NCBI GenBank assembly: GCA_026391005.1
Contig: JAPLEV010000051.1
Location: 1-64,000, forward strand
Reading direction: 5' to 3'
DNA length: 64,000 nucleotides
From: Flavobacteriia bacterium
Lineage (GTDB): Bacteria > Bacteroidota > Bacteroidia > Flavobacteriales_D > Crocinitomicaceae
Shown piece after piece: positions 41,397-52,119 of this stretch (positions within the stretch are counted from its first letter, which is position 1; every line of letters starts with the position of its first letter). A program made the translations under genes and the position numbers. The notes beneath the pieces were generated by a model. That model saw nothing but the letters and a program-made list of their open reading frames with translations. It was not told the DNA's origin and ran no database searches.

Positions 41397-42389
41397 ATGG
41401 CATCAGACAATTTTGTAGATTACGTAAAAATTCATTGCACATCAGGTACTGGTGGTGGTGGATCAACTCACTTCAGAAGGGAGAAATACATTCCTAAAGG
41501 TGGGCCAGATGGTGGCGATGGTGGTCGAGGTGGACATGTAATTGTAAAGGGAAATAAGCAATTGTGGACTTTACTACATCTAAAATTTAAAAAACACATC
41601 AAAGCGAGCCATGGCGGACATGGGGCAGGAAACCTAAAAACTGGTTCACAAGGAAATGATGTTTACATCGATGTGCCCCTCGGCACGATTGCCAAAGATG
41701 CTGAAACTGGTGAAATACTCTTTGAAATCAGTTCGGACGGAGAAGAAATGATTATCCAACGAGGCGGAAGAGGTGGATTAGGAAATGATCAATTCAAATC
41801 ACCCACCAACCAGACTCCTCGCTATGCACAACCTGGCGAAGAAGGTTTAGAAAGCTGGAAAATACTGGAATTAAAATTATTAGCTGATGTTGGCCTTGTT
41901 GGTTTTCCAAACGCTGGAAAAAGCACCTTGTTGTCCGTCATCTCTTCAGCAAAACCTGAGATAGGCGATTACGCCTTCACTACCTTAAGACCGAATCTTG
42001 GAATGGTTTTCTACCGTGATTTTAGATCCTTTATTATGGCTGATATTCCAGGGATAATCGAAGGAGCTCACACTGGAAAAGGATTAGGGTTGAAATTCTT
42101 AAGACATATTGAAAGAAATTCGCTTCTGCTGTTTATGATTCCAGCAGATAGTCCGAATATTATTAATGAATTCAATATTTTACTTCGAGAACTTGAAATG
42201 TTCAACCCAGAATTGTTGGAGAAAGAACGTGTTTTAGCGATTACAAAATGTGATATGCTAGATGATGAAATGATTGAACAAATGAAGTCTGATCTCCCTG
42301 AAATACCCTATATATTTATTTCATCTGTTGCCCAAAAAGGATTGACTGAATTAAAAGATATGATTTGGAAGCATCTCGATAATGATTGA
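41397..42389 (+). CDS. obgE: GTPase ObgE/CgtA
   Basis: Gly-rich Obg domain, '[12 protein letters not shown]', '[26 protein letters not shown]', 'TKCD'. Confidence 0.98.
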   Translation: MASDNFVDYVKIHCTSGTGGGGSTHFRREKYIPKGGPDGGDGGRGGHVIVKGNKQLWTLLHLKFKKHIKASHGGHGAGNLKTGSQGNDVYIDVPLGTIAKDAETGEILFEISSDGEEMIIQRGGRGGLGNDQFKSPTNQTPRYAQPGEEGLESWKILELKLLADVGLVGFPNAGKSTLLSVISSAKPEIGDYAFTTLRPNLGMVFYRDFRSFIMADIPGIIEGAHTGKGLGLKFLRHIERNSLLLFMIPADSPNIINEFNILLRELEMFNPELLEKERVLAITKCDMLDDEMIEQMKSDLPEIPYIFISSVAQKGLTELKDMIWKHLDND

Positions 42390-42975
42390 ATTTCTTAAAG
42401 ATATTGACGCTACTATATTGCTTTTTATAAATGGATTTCACAATCCATTTACGGACAGTTTAATGTGGTTTTTATCCGGTAAAGTAATCCTCGTTCCAAT
42501 TATCATAATTACTTATTTCTTCCTTTGGAAGAAATACAATTGGAAAGGTCTCCTGTTAATTACAATCAGTATTATCTGCACGATAATTCTTACTGATCAA
42601 CTCTCTGTTCATTTATTCAAAGAAGTATTCCTGCGATATCGCCCCTCACACAATACAGAAATTAGTCCCTTATTGCACTTCTATGAATTCAAACCCGGCG
42701 AACTTTATTTAGGAGGACAATACGGATTTATTTCTTCACATGCCGCGAATTACTTTGGATTTATTGGACTGGCAACTCCCCTATTCTACCTAAAAAACAA
42801 AGGTTTTTTTACATTTTTAGTATCCATGGGATTACTAATAGGTCTAAGTAGAATATACTTGGGCGTGCATTATCCTAGCGATGTGGTAGTCGGTGCTATT
42901 TTTGGTTTTGCAATTGGAATGTTTGTGTACGCTGTGATTAAAAAGAACTTGTTAAAATTTTCGATACAAAAATGA
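42382..42975 (+). CDS. PAP2-family phosphatase
   Basis: '[11 protein letters not shown]', '[11 protein letters not shown]', '[20 protein letters not shown]'. Confidence 0.93.
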   Translation: MIEFLKDIDATILLFINGFHNPFTDSLMWFLSGKVILVPIIIITYFFLWKKYNWKGLLLITISIICTIILTDQLSVHLFKEVFLRYRPSHNTEISPLLHFYEFKPGELYLGGQYGFISSHAANYFGFIGLATPLFYLKNKGFFTFLVSMGLLIGLSRIYLGVHYPSDVVVGAIFGFAIGMFVYAVIKKNLLKFSIQK

Positions 42976-43328
42976 CGTGGTTACTGGTATTTATTGGTGG
43001 CGGATTAGGGAGCCTTCTTCGTTTTGCGATTGGTAAATTAATCGTTTTTAAAGGCCTTGGATTTCCTTGGGGGACTTTCATCTCAAATAGTTTAGCCTGC
43101 TTATTGTTTGCATTCATCTACCTTACCTTAATGAAGTTGCCTAAAAACGAATGGATACAGCCCTTACTTTTAGTTGGCTTTTGCGGTGGATTTAGTACAT
43201 TCAGTACCTTTTCATTTGAGAATATTCAACTCATTCAGCAAGGAAATTGGAGTATCGCAATAGTTAACATCTCCTTATCACTGATTATTGGCTTTAGTAG
43301 TATCTATTTACTGGCATCAAAAATTTAA
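42972..43328 (+). CDS. crcB: Fluoride channel CrcB
   Basis: 'GGGLGSLLRFAIG', 'PWGTFISNSLACLLFAF', 'GFCGGFSTFSTFSFE'. Confidence 0.95.
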   Translation: MTWLLVFIGGGLGSLLRFAIGKLIVFKGLGFPWGTFISNSLACLLFAFIYLTLMKLPKNEWIQPLLLVGFCGGFSTFSTFSFENIQLIQQGNWSIAIVNISLSLIIGFSSIYLLASKI

Positions 43329-43331
43329 CAC

Positions 43332-43496
43332 ATGCTTAGATTCTTTATTCCTTTAGCATTTCTTTTAATATACATCGCTTGGTTATTCTACATCATCTTT
43401 ATCCAAAAAAGCTTTAAAAGAAATTTAAACGGCGTGTATTTTGGCCTTTTCTTTTTTTCGATTTGGGCAATTATCGGTCTACTTATTTTTTCTTAA
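43332..43496 (+). CDS. Small membrane protein (54 aa), below ORF-track cutoff
   Basis: Manual translation MLRFFIPLAFLLIYIAWLFYIIFIQKSFKRNLNGVYFGLFFFSIWAIIGLLIFS*; 3 nt after crcB; two hydrophobic helices. Confidence 0.6.
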   Translation: MLRFFIPLAFLLIYIAWLFYIIFIQKSFKRNLNGVYFGLFFFSIWAIIGLLIFS

Positions 43497-43499
43497 TCT

Positions 43500-46400
43500 T
43501 TATTTCCAAAAACGGCTTAATGTCTTAGTATACGGAATCGGAACGGTGTTCAGTTTTTCCTGTAGTGCCTTCATTCGATTACTTATTACACCAAGGGAAA
43601 TGCTTAGGGCATTATATTGCTCTTCCGCTATTGCTTTATTTGCTCGATGAGTATTGGAAACACCCGCTGTATTTTCATATAGTTGATATTCCACCATTCC
43701 CATACGATCGTTTATACTTGGTAGCGTTTCGAATTCTCTTGAAGACTTGATCTTATCGCCCCAAAGAACTAAAGCAGCTTCATCATAAAGCAACTTCAAA
43801 GCTCTGGTTTCAGAAAGTAAACTCAATTCAGTATTTGGATAATTAATGAGAGTTGACTGCATTTCTTGTAACACATCATTTACTTCATCCAACCAATTAC
43901 TAGCATTGTTTATTTTCTGATTTAAAGCTGCTACATCATTTCGAAATAAAACCAAATCAGCAGGATCCTTAGCGAGTAATGTCTGATTGTTTAAGCCGTT
44001 AACAGTAAATGATTGCTTCGTAATTAACTCTTCAACTAGGCCATTTTGTACAAGGGAAATAGATATAAAATAGTTCCCTGGCTTCACCAAAAATCCATTT
44101 GATGTTGCGCCAATGGATGTGGATGAATTCGAACGAAGGTTCCAACTCATTCTCACAATACCTTTAGTCGGACTTGAAGTCAGTCGTCGAATTTCTTTTC
44201 CAGTTTGGTCTGTAATTACCCAAATCAAATTTGCGGCTTCATCTAATGCCTCCTTCCTAAGCTCATCGAAAGTTGGATAAAACACATCCTTTTTTTCTTT
44301 CTCTAATGCTTTTTCTTTCTCCTGTCGAATATCTTTCAGCGTTTTATACTCATCTTTAATGTATAATGAGAAAGTAGCACCAAAGGTAGGGTTACTAGCA
44401 GCCCACATGTTATGTCCTTGAAAACCTGTACCATCTAAGCCCAATGGATCGGCTGGAACATATTGCAAAGCTGGTTTAACAGGAAATAAAAAGGCCTTTT
44501 TATCCAAATTCTCCTTCGTCAAACTGCGCAAAGGTGAATAATTATCAAGTACGTAGAATCCTCTTCCAAAAGTTGCTGCAACAAGATCATTTTCTCTTTT
44601 TTGAATGTCTAAATCATATACCGCTGTGATTGGCAAACCACTAATTTTTGTCCAAACTTTCCCATTGTCGTTTGAAAAATAAGCCCCAAACTCAGTCCCA
44701 ACAAATAATAAATTGGGATCCACATGGTCTTGCTTGATGCAATAAACATTTCCGCGCTCCGGTAAATTAGAAGAAATGGAAGTCCACGTTTTACCTTTAT
44801 CATTGGAGGTAAACAAATACGGCTTAAAATCACCCTGACGTTGAGAATTAAACGCTACATAAACAGTATTTTCGTCGTGTAAGGATGCCGTAAGCATATT
44901 AACGCGTGTATTTGCCGGCACTCCAAGAAAGACATTGTATTTTGTCCAAGTACCACCATCATTTTCCGATACTTGAATTAAGCCATCATCCGTGCCAACA
45001 TATAAAAGACCTTTTTTCTTCGGCGATTCATCCAAGGCAATGACGTTTCCATAAATAGTTGTAGAAGCATTTTTCATTACCGCATCGATGGTCCAAACTT
45101 GATCCATTACTTCTAATTTATTTCGGTCAATTTGTTGACTTAAATCAGGTGAAACTACCTGCCAATCATCGCCCTTATTCGTAGACTTGAATAATTTATT
45201 TGCCGCAAAATACAAGGTGGAGGCATCGTGAGATGAAACAATTAAAGGAGCATCCCAATTCCATCGATACGCCTCCTCGCCTTTTCCTGGCATTGGCTGA
45301 ATCGGCACTTTCTCTCCCGACGCTTTATCATAACGAACTAACCAACCGTGTTGAGCCTGTGCGTAAACGATATTATTATTTGACCAGTCAGTTGCTGATT
45401 CGAATCCATCGCCACCATTCGTAATGTACCAATCTGAATTAAGAATCCCAGCTGCATTATTAGTTGCAGAAGGTCCACCCATTGAATTATTATCCTGCGT
45501 ACCGCCAAATATATTGTAAAAAGGAGCCGCGTTATCAGTGGTTACCTTATAAAATTGAATGATCGGAAGATTAGCGTAATACTTCCATTCTTTAGCGTGG
45601 GTATAGGTTTCATAAACACCGCCATCGCAACCCGCAATCCAATGGTTCGTATTTTTAGGATCTATCCAAATGCAATGGTTATCGACATGCTTATTTTTTT
45701 CACCCGTCGGCTTAAAAGTCTTACCACCATCTTCACTATGGTGCATATAGGTATCCATCGCAAAAACTTTATTTTTATCCATCGGATCAACAAAAATCTC
45801 TTGATAATAATTTCCACTGGTATTATAATCTCCTTGTTTTGACCAACTTTCGCCTTTATTTACTGAACGATAAACTCCTCCTTTCCCATATCGACCTTCA
45901 ATAATTGCATAGACATAATTAGCATCGCTTTCAGATACAGCCAATCCAATACGACCCATGTCTCCGGCAGGTAAACCTGATTTAATCTCGCGCCAAGTTA
46001 ATCCACCATCTGTAGATTTGTAAAGCGTAGATTCAGGACCACCGCCAATATATGTCCATTCGTGTCTTCTACGTTGATGAGCGGCAGCATATAAAATAGA
46101 TGGATTGGAAGGATCGATCGCTATTTCTGAAATACCGGTATTTTCTGAAACGAACAACGTGCGTTCCCAGGTTTTTCCACCATCGATCGACTTATAAACC
46201 CCTCTTTCTCCACCACTCTTCCACAAAGGACCATATGCAGCAACCCAAAGAATATTTTCATTTGTAGGATGGATTATAATATTGCCGATGTGCTCAGAAT
46301 TTTTTAATCCCATGTTAGTAAAAGACTTTCCTCCATCCAAAGACTTGTAAACACCATCGCCATACGCAACTGATCGTTGATTATTATTTTCTCCTGTTCC

Positions 46401-46736
46401 CACCCAAAGTGTATTCGGATTGGAAGGAGCTAATTCAACACAAGCAATCGAAAATGATCCTTGACCGTCAAAAATAGGCGAGAATGTGATTCCATGATTA
46501 TTGGTTTGCCAAACGCCACCACACGCAGCTGCCACATACCATTGGTCGTTATTGGTAGGATGAATTGCCAAATCAACCACACGACCAGAAGTTAAGGCAG
46601 GCCCCACCAAACGAAATGATAAAGCAGAAACAGTTGAAGCATCAAATAAGGAAACTGGCTTAGTAACAATAGGCTTGTTCTTTTGAGAAATACAGATAGA
46701 AGAAACAAACAATGCAAAGAATAATAGTTTATACAT
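43500..46736 (-). CDS. Secreted VPS10/sortilin-like BNR-repeat (glycosyl hydrolase-type) protein
   Basis: Signal peptide; repeated Asp-box-like 'GVYKSIDGGKTWERT', 'LYKSTDGGLTWREI', 'VYRSVNKGESWSKQ' motifs. Confidence 0.93.
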   Translation of the reverse strand: MYKLLFFALFVSSICISQKNKPIVTKPVSLFDASTVSALSFRLVGPALTSGRVVDLAIHPTNNDQWYVAAACGGVWQTNNHGITFSPIFDGQGSFSIACVELAPSNPNTLWVGTGENNNQRSVAYGDGVYKSLDGGKSFTNMGLKNSEHIGNIIIHPTNENILWVAAYGPLWKSGGERGVYKSIDGGKTWERTLFVSENTGISEIAIDPSNPSILYAAAHQRRRHEWTYIGGGPESTLYKSTDGGLTWREIKSGLPAGDMGRIGLAVSESDANYVYAIIEGRYGKGGVYRSVNKGESWSKQGDYNTSGNYYQEIFVDPMDKNKVFAMDTYMHHSEDGGKTFKPTGEKNKHVDNHCIWIDPKNTNHWIAGCDGGVYETYTHAKEWKYYANLPIIQFYKVTTDNAAPFYNIFGGTQDNNSMGGPSATNNAAGILNSDWYITNGGDGFESATDWSNNNIVYAQAQHGWLVRYDKASGEKVPIQPMPGKGEEAYRWNWDAPLIVSSHDASTLYFAANKLFKSTNKGDDWQVVSPDLSQQIDRNKLEVMDQVWTIDAVMKNASTTIYGNVIALDESPKKKGLLYVGTDDGLIQVSENDGGTWTKYNVFLGVPANTRVNMLTASLHDENTVYVAFNSQRQGDFKPYLFTSNDKGKTWTSISSNLPERGNVYCIKQDHVDPNLLFVGTEFGAYFSNDNGKVWTKISGLPITAVYDLDIQKRENDLVAATFGRGFYVLDNYSPLRSLTKENLDKKAFLFPVKPALQYVPADPLGLDGTGFQGHNMWAASNPTFGATFSLYIKDEYKTLKDIRQEKEKALEKEKKDVFYPTFDELRKEALDEAANLIWVITDQTGKEIRRLTSSPTKGIVRMSWNLRSNSSTSIGATSNGFLVKPGNYFISISLVQNGLVEELITKQSFTVNGLNNQTLLAKDPADLVLFRNDVAALNQKINNASNWLDEVNDVLQEMQSTLINYPNTELSLLSETRALKLLYDEAALVLWGDKIKSSREFETLPSINDRMGMVEYQLYENTAGVSNTHRANKAIAEEQYNALSISLGVISNRMKALQEKLNTVPIPYTKTLSRFWK

Positions 46737-46826
46737 AGCGATAAATGATAATAAAAATTAAGTGGTGCTAAAATTACAAAAAATGGATAATCTATCGGAA
46801 GACAATGGGATTTTTAAATCTAAAAA

Positions 46827-49472
46827 TTACCTCACTAAGTGAAAATAAGTAATGTCCTTTCGAATATCCCAATCAATTCCTATCATAGTAAATTGGACAT
46901 AATACACGCCTTCAACGGCATCAACGCCATCTACTTTACCATCCCAACTATAACTCAAATCATTATAATCAGCTATTTTTACGCCCCATCGATTATAAAT
47001 TGCCCCTTCGATAGACACCACATTTTTCATTTCAAAAAAATAAGTGTCATTATCGCCATCACCATTAGGCGAAAAAATATTTGGAATATTCGCCTCTATT
47101 GAATCCAAATGAATAACCGTAATATTTCCTTGCCAGACATCTTCACAATAGCCATTCGATGCTGTTAAGGTAATCGTAAATGTCCCGGTATCTGAATAAG
47201 TGGTATTGACATAAGCGGCAGTATTAATAGTTGTAATGTAATTATTGCCGAAGTCCCAGGTGTAATGATTAGCGTATAAACTCTCATTGTTTACTGCGAC
47301 GAATAAATTGGCATATCCATAAATCACATCAGGAATTGCCAAAGCGATGGGCTCTGGAATCACATCGATAAAGACCGAACTTGTTGCCGTGCAACCATAT
47401 AAATCAACAATAGTTAAATAAAAAGTAGTATCATCATTTCCTACCACAAAGACCCCATTTCCATTGATTCCATTACTCCAATAATAGGAATAGGGTTTAG
47501 TTCCACCATATCCACTTCCTTGCAGCACAGTTTCATACCCTTGACAAGCGACAATATCAGGCATTTCATTCGCATATAAAATACCTGGCTCAATGACCGT
47601 TGTGTCAATCAAATAGGTGCATCCATCGCCATCCGTTCCTATGATAGTATAATTGCCTGGTATTAGATTAAAAAAATCATTGGATGCTTGAGGAGCGCCT
47701 CCGTTTATCGTATAAGAAAAGGGCCCTTCACCAAATTGCCTTTTAATATAAATTCTTCCATCGAGCATCCCAAAACAACTCACACTAAATACGGAATCAA
47801 AGGTCAAGTAGATGGGTGGTTTGGCATCGATTAAAACATTTATTTGTGAAAGACATCCTAAAGTATCGGTCACATTTACCAGATAATAACCGGCACTTAA
47901 ATTCATGAATAAACCACTGTTTTGTGGTATAGCCAACGAATCCAAGGCATATGAAAAGCCCCCAGCTCCACCAAATGCGTTCACTTGCAAACCTCCATTT
48001 GAGCCATAACACGTGGTGGTAAATGTCGTATCTTCTTGCAGAAATAACATGTTTGGCGCTGCTAAGAAAGTCGACAAAGTAAGAAAACAGCCCATTTGAT
48101 CTGTAATAGTAACTGAATAAGGCCCAGGACTTAAGCTATCGAATTGACTACTATATATCGCCATTCCATTGTTTAATGAATAAGAATATGGACCTGTGTT
48201 ACCTAGAACCTGAATGATTATTTCACCATTTGCTAATCCCACACAACTTGGGGCTATAGGTACTAAATTCGCAGTAAAAGAAAGCGAATCAGTAATGACA
48301 GCATTAATCAATCCACTACAACCAATGGAATCGTTGACAAATATCGTATACGAACCCGCTGCTAAATTAGGAAAGGAATTGATAGGAGAAAAATTAATCC
48401 CATCTATTGAATAGGTATAATTTCCTGATCCACCAATTCCAAGAACAGTTAAACTACCATTTGCTTGACCACAAACTGAACTATTATTGGCAATTTCAAT
48501 AACGTTTAAAGCATTAGGAGAAGGAGAGATTAAAACCGAATCTACATAATTTAATATCGTTCCATTGCAAAGCGTATAATTAATGTTCGCAACGTAATTG
48601 GTGGGAACATTTGGACATACTAAAAGTGTGTCGTTCGTTCCAACAACGGAACCATTAACCGACCAATTGAAAGCGTATTGCGGCAAGCCCGCTGGTTTAA
48701 ATCGCCATGCTTCTGGTGATGTTACATTCCATGAAGGCGAAGTATTCCTACCTGGTGCTGAAATGCCGACATTTCCAGTTGGATTTTGAATTCCAATGAT
48801 TGCATTTCCACTATTCCAATTCGAGCAAGTTGGTTTGCTTGCCACATAAACTTCGATATTATTGGAAGTTTCGTTTAACACAATCATGTGCCGACTAGTC
48901 AAATTTCCACACGAAAAGTGACAAACAAAATCGTACGAGACAATGAATTTACGACAAGGTGCGGCTCCAACAAAATAGTAAGCAATATTACCACAAACAG
49001 AAGGAGCGATATCATGGTAAACTCCGAAGATGTTTCCTGCTGAAACCAAGGCTGGAGAAGGGCAATTACTTGAAAATTGTCCGGAAGAAATTCCACTAGC
49101 ATTGGCTAAATCAAAATTTAGGTTGCCATTTGAACCCACTAAAATTGAATTGTAATTCACTCCATAAAAACAAAAATTAAAAGGTAAGTTGATGGCAGAA
49201 CTCCAAACATCTCCCGCATTAACCGACAAAGCATTTCCTAAGGGTTCATTGTAAAGTATTGGTGGTGTGTGTGCAATTGATTCAACATTATAACTTGTAG
49301 TTTCGCGAAGATCAATAAACGCAGCATCTAAGGTAGTACAAGATTGATTGCAAAGCAATACCTGATTTACACCAGCATTAATTGAGGGACACAAATTACC
49401 AGATTGAGCAAATAAATTTGAGAAACTAATCAAAACCACAATTAGTGGATATAAAAGTTTGAACTGTTTCAA
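46827..49472 (-). CDS. Secreted SprB-repeat protein with PKD-like domain and T9SS type B sorting domain
   Basis: Repeated 'G(N/G)YTYS(I/L)(D/N)G...NLxxGxYxxxVxDxxGC' SprB-type repeats; 'ANIPNIFSPNGDGDNDTYFFEMKNVVSIEGAIYNRWGVKI...WDGKVDG'. Confidence 0.92.
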   Translation of the reverse strand: MKQFKLLYPLIVVLISFSNLFAQSGNLCPSINAGVNQVLLCNQSCTTLDAAFIDLRETTSYNVESIAHTPPILYNEPLGNALSVNAGDVWSSAINLPFNFCFYGVNYNSILVGSNGNLNFDLANASGISSGQFSSNCPSPALVSAGNIFGVYHDIAPSVCGNIAYYFVGAAPCRKFIVSYDFVCHFSCGNLTSRHMIVLNETSNNIEVYVASKPTCSNWNSGNAIIGIQNPTGNVGISAPGRNTSPSWNVTSPEAWRFKPAGLPQYAFNWSVNGSVVGTNDTLLVCPNVPTNYVANINYTLCNGTILNYVDSVLISPSPNALNVIEIANNSSVCGQANGSLTVLGIGGSGNYTYSIDGINFSPINSFPNLAAGSYTIFVNDSIGCSGLINAVITDSLSFTANLVPIAPSCVGLANGEIIIQVLGNTGPYSYSLNNGMAIYSSQFDSLSPGPYSVTITDQMGCFLTLSTFLAAPNMLFLQEDTTFTTTCYGSNGGLQVNAFGGAGGFSYALDSLAIPQNSGLFMNLSAGYYLVNVTDTLGCLSQINVLIDAKPPIYLTFDSVFSVSCFGMLDGRIYIKRQFGEGPFSYTINGGAPQASNDFFNLIPGNYTIIGTDGDGCTYLIDTTVIEPGILYANEMPDIVACQGYETVLQGSGYGGTKPYSYYWSNGINGNGVFVVGNDDTTFYLTIVDLYGCTATSSVFIDVIPEPIALAIPDVIYGYANLFVAVNNESLYANHYTWDFGNNYITTINTAAYVNTTYSDTGTFTITLTASNGYCEDVWQGNITVIHLDSIEANIPNIFSPNGDGDNDTYFFEMKNVVSIEGAIYNRWGVKIADYNDLSYSWDGKVDGVDAVEGVYYVQFTMIGIDWDIRKDITYFHLVR

Positions 49473-49483
49473 TTGGAGGGAAA

Positions 49484-50026
49484 TTAAATTTTCAGACCAC
49501 GAACAACCCGCTCTTTTCGCTTACTTCTTTCAAGTTTCTTTCGTGCCACCATTAAAACAGCACTTCGAGGACTGCCACGCAATAAATCTACCTTGTAAAC
49601 ATTGTCACCATAATTAATTTTAGGACCGCCCTGTTGAGCCCAATCTACATCAAAATAAAAACGTTTTGATGCATCAGACTTCGAAAAAAAACGCAGCACC
49701 CGACCATCTCCATTTTCAAAACGAACAAATATTTCACCTTTAGGACCATAGTGATCAAAGAGACAACGTGTACTAGCAGGAATGATGATGGATTCTTTTT
49801 CGCTGTTCGAACTGGAAACAAGGGTGCCATTTTGGGTGGTTACTTGGTTATCGGCTTTTAATTCTTGATTAAGAATTATCGTTGCAGAAGTAAAAAACTG
49901 AACCTTGCCCATTTTTTCATCTGAGTCTAAACCAAACTCTTCTTTGATTGCGTTTGTGTAGGGAACTTTCATCCCACAAGAAGTGAGAACTAAAATTAAA
50001 GAACTAATTATAAGAGTGATTTTCAT
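49484..50026 (-). CDS. Hypothetical lipoprotein
   Basis: MKITLIISSLILVLTSCGMK lipobox. Confidence 0.75.
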   Translation of the reverse strand: MKITLIISSLILVLTSCGMKVPYTNAIKEEFGLDSDEKMGKVQFFTSATIILNQELKADNQVTTQNGTLVSSSNSEKESIIIPASTRCLFDHYGPKGEIFVRFENGDGRVLRFFSKSDASKRFYFDVDWAQQGGPKINYGDNVYKVDLLRGSPRSAVLMVARKKLERSKRKERVVRGLKI

Positions 50027-50105
50027 AGTATAAAATTTACATCAAAATTAATAAAACTCTTTGAATATATCATCCTTAGACATGCAAATGATTAAATTTG
50101 TGATC

Positions 50106-50735
50106 ATGAAGCAAGTATGTTATTTTTCGATAGCGCTATCAATCCTTTTTTTAATGGCTTGTTCGTCAAAAGGCGATGAGAAACCTAAAAAGTTTGACCC
50201 CTCAAAAAAGACAAATAGCGAATATAAAGTTGAAATAGTTGCTGGGCCAGATTCTTTATTATTTTGGAAAGAGCGTTACCAAAGTGACAGTGTTAAAATT
50301 AAATTTGATAGTATTTCTCCCTCCTTCACGCGTCATTTCATCGATCGTTTTAATGCCAAAACGTTCATTAAAAATAAATTATATTACGAAAATGATAGCA
50401 TTAACCACTTTAGGTGGGGCTTCAAAGATTCCACCGACAAAAAAAATGCTTTTTATAATTGGCTGGACTGTTTTGGAAAAGAGTGCAAACAAGTAAAATT
50501 ATATGAGACATTTAAATCTGAAAGACAAAATGCATTAATTTTCATCAGTCAAAAATCAATTTCCTATATTGCTGGGAGGCAAATTTTATCAAAAGATCTT
50601 TGGATGAATTTTGAAAAGACCGCCTTCGCTAAAGATTCATTACATCTTTTAATAGTTCAACAACCCGGAAAAAATGCCGTTTGGTATCGCTATCAAAAAA
50701 ACAAATTTAATCTTATAAAAAATGAAAATCGTTAA
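50106..50735 (+). CDS. Hypothetical lipoprotein (start trimmed from ORF track)
   Basis: MKQVCYFSIALSILFLMACSSKGDEKPKK signal peptide/lipobox begins at ATG 50106. Confidence 0.75.
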   Translation: MKQVCYFSIALSILFLMACSSKGDEKPKKFDPSKKTNSEYKVEIVAGPDSLLFWKERYQSDSVKIKFDSISPSFTRHFIDRFNAKTFIKNKLYYENDSINHFRWGFKDSTDKKNAFYNWLDCFGKECKQVKLYETFKSERQNALIFISQKSISYIAGRQILSKDLWMNFEKTAFAKDSLHLLIVQQPGKNAVWYRYQKNKFNLIKNENR

Positions 50736-51051
50736 CAGAGGTTACCTTTCTATACTTCCTAGCGCAATGTTTTGGGAATGGGCAAACACAAATTGCCCAG
50801 CTGATAATTTATTATTTCAAAACGACGAACCCTCTATTTACCTTATCGAAGAGGATTTTTGGGAGGAGGATGCCGTTATTACCACTTACTTTTCTAAAAT
50901 TGCTAAAAGTGAATTTGAAACCGTTAATCCAAATAAAGAAACTTGGCCAATTATCTCGAATGCCGAGGAGTTTAATGCTTACTTTAGATACTTTTCTGGT
51001 AATATGGTATTTGATTTATTGAGTATTGGAATTAACAGCGAGGAAGTTTAA
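50722..51051 (+). CDS. Hypothetical protein (109 aa)
   Basis: Overlaps the upstream CDS end by 14 nt; no family recognised. Confidence 0.6.
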   Translation: MKIVNRGYLSILPSAMFWEWANTNCPADNLLFQNDEPSIYLIEEDFWEEDAVITTYFSKIAKSEFETVNPNKETWPIISNAEEFNAYFRYFSGNMVFDLLSIGINSEEV

Positions 51052-51527
51052 CATCGATCAATTAAATTAACATTAAGGTAAGCTGGATTTTCGGTAACCT
51101 CCTCGCCTATCCATTCTGGTAAAATAAAAGCAGTGTTTATTTCAGGCAATTCAATTTCAGCAAGAATTAAACCTTCCAATTTTCCACCAAAAACATCGAT
51201 TTCCCAATACAAATCATCCTGCTGAAGTAAATAGCGTTTCTTTATTAAGATTTTGTCGCAAAATAAATTCATCATTTCTGTGCCTTCATCAACTGGAATT
51301 TCAAATTCAAACTCATCCCTGCAAAGCGGATTACTTCCCCCTTTAATTGTTAAAAAAGCTTTATTATCAAGTAGTCTAATACGAGTACTTAAATTTGATG
51401 TTTTAAAAACATATGCTTGCATTATATTTTTTGGAACAATCTCTTCAATAAAATGCATTAGTGTGACGTTAACTTTAAATTTTCGCTCTATTTCTTTCAA
51501 TTTTTCAATTTTATCAAATTTATTCAA
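51048..51527 (-). CDS. CYTH domain protein
   Basis: N-terminal 'EIERKFKV', 'STRIRLLDNKAFLTIKGG', 'KKRYLLQQDDLYWEIDVFGGKLEGLILAEIEL'. Confidence 0.92.
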   Translation of the reverse strand: MNKFDKIEKLKEIERKFKVNVTLMHFIEEIVPKNIMQAYVFKTSNLSTRIRLLDNKAFLTIKGGSNPLCRDEFEFEIPVDEGTEMMNLFCDKILIKKRYLLQQDDLYWEIDVFGGKLEGLILAEIELPEINTAFILPEWIGEEVTENPAYLNVNLIDRC

Positions 51528-51600
51528 TAATTTTATGAAATCAACGCAACAAATTTTTAATTTTACTCGTCAATTGAACCTCAACCTAAAAAACTACACC

Positions 51601-52035
51601 ATGCGTAATCTTATAGTACTAAGCCTAACATTACTTCTTTCTAGTATGAGTGCTTTTTCACAGAAACTTATCACTACAGTTATATCCCCTGCAAAAGTTT
51701 TTTATAATGAGGGGGGCATTACAATCTCTGCCAAAGAAGTGAATTGTTTTGATCCAAAAAGAAATGAAAATATGGTCTACCAATTATTAATTCTTGAAAA
51801 TAAATCTGATGCCATAATTAACTTAAAGGCGAAGCAGGAATTATATTATGATAACGTTTGCGTTACTTGTCCGAACGATGAATATAATTTTACCTACCAG
51901 TTAGATCCTAAAGAAAAGCTAGAAGGCACTTGCGATTTGGATTCACATGAATCGGTTAAAATATGGGACCATCAGGTAAATGGCCAATACAAACAAATTT
52001 TAACGGACTATAAACTACAAGTCGTTCGCTTTTAA
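51601..52035 (+). CDS. Secreted hypothetical protein (start corrected)
   Basis: MRNLIVLSLTLLLSSMSAFSQ signal peptide at ATG 51601; the listed 51253 start reads antisense through the CYTH gene. Confidence 0.75.
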   Translation: MRNLIVLSLTLLLSSMSAFSQKLITTVISPAKVFYNEGGITISAKEVNCFDPKRNENMVYQLLILENKSDAIINLKAKQELYYDNVCVTCPNDEYNFTYQLDPKEKLEGTCDLDSHESVKIWDHQVNGQYKQILTDYKLQVVRF

Positions 52036-52079
52036 GTTTTGTTACTCCTTAACTAATTAACATTCTATTTCTTGCAACT

Positions 52080-52087
52080 TAATTTTG
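52080..52087 (+). promoter_or_regulatory. -7 box TAATTTTG upstream of the polysaccharide biosynthesis gene
   Basis: Matches TAnnTTTG, 32 nt before the ATG; a second match TATTTTTG at 52109-52116 abuts the start. Confidence 0.4.
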
Positions 52088-52119
52088 TGCTTTCGTGCTG
52101 ATTATTTATATTTTTGTAA

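Noticed and set aside
51253-51600. N-terminal extension of ORF 51253-52035
   Set aside because: Antisense to the CYTH gene; a clear signal peptide starts at ATG 51601.
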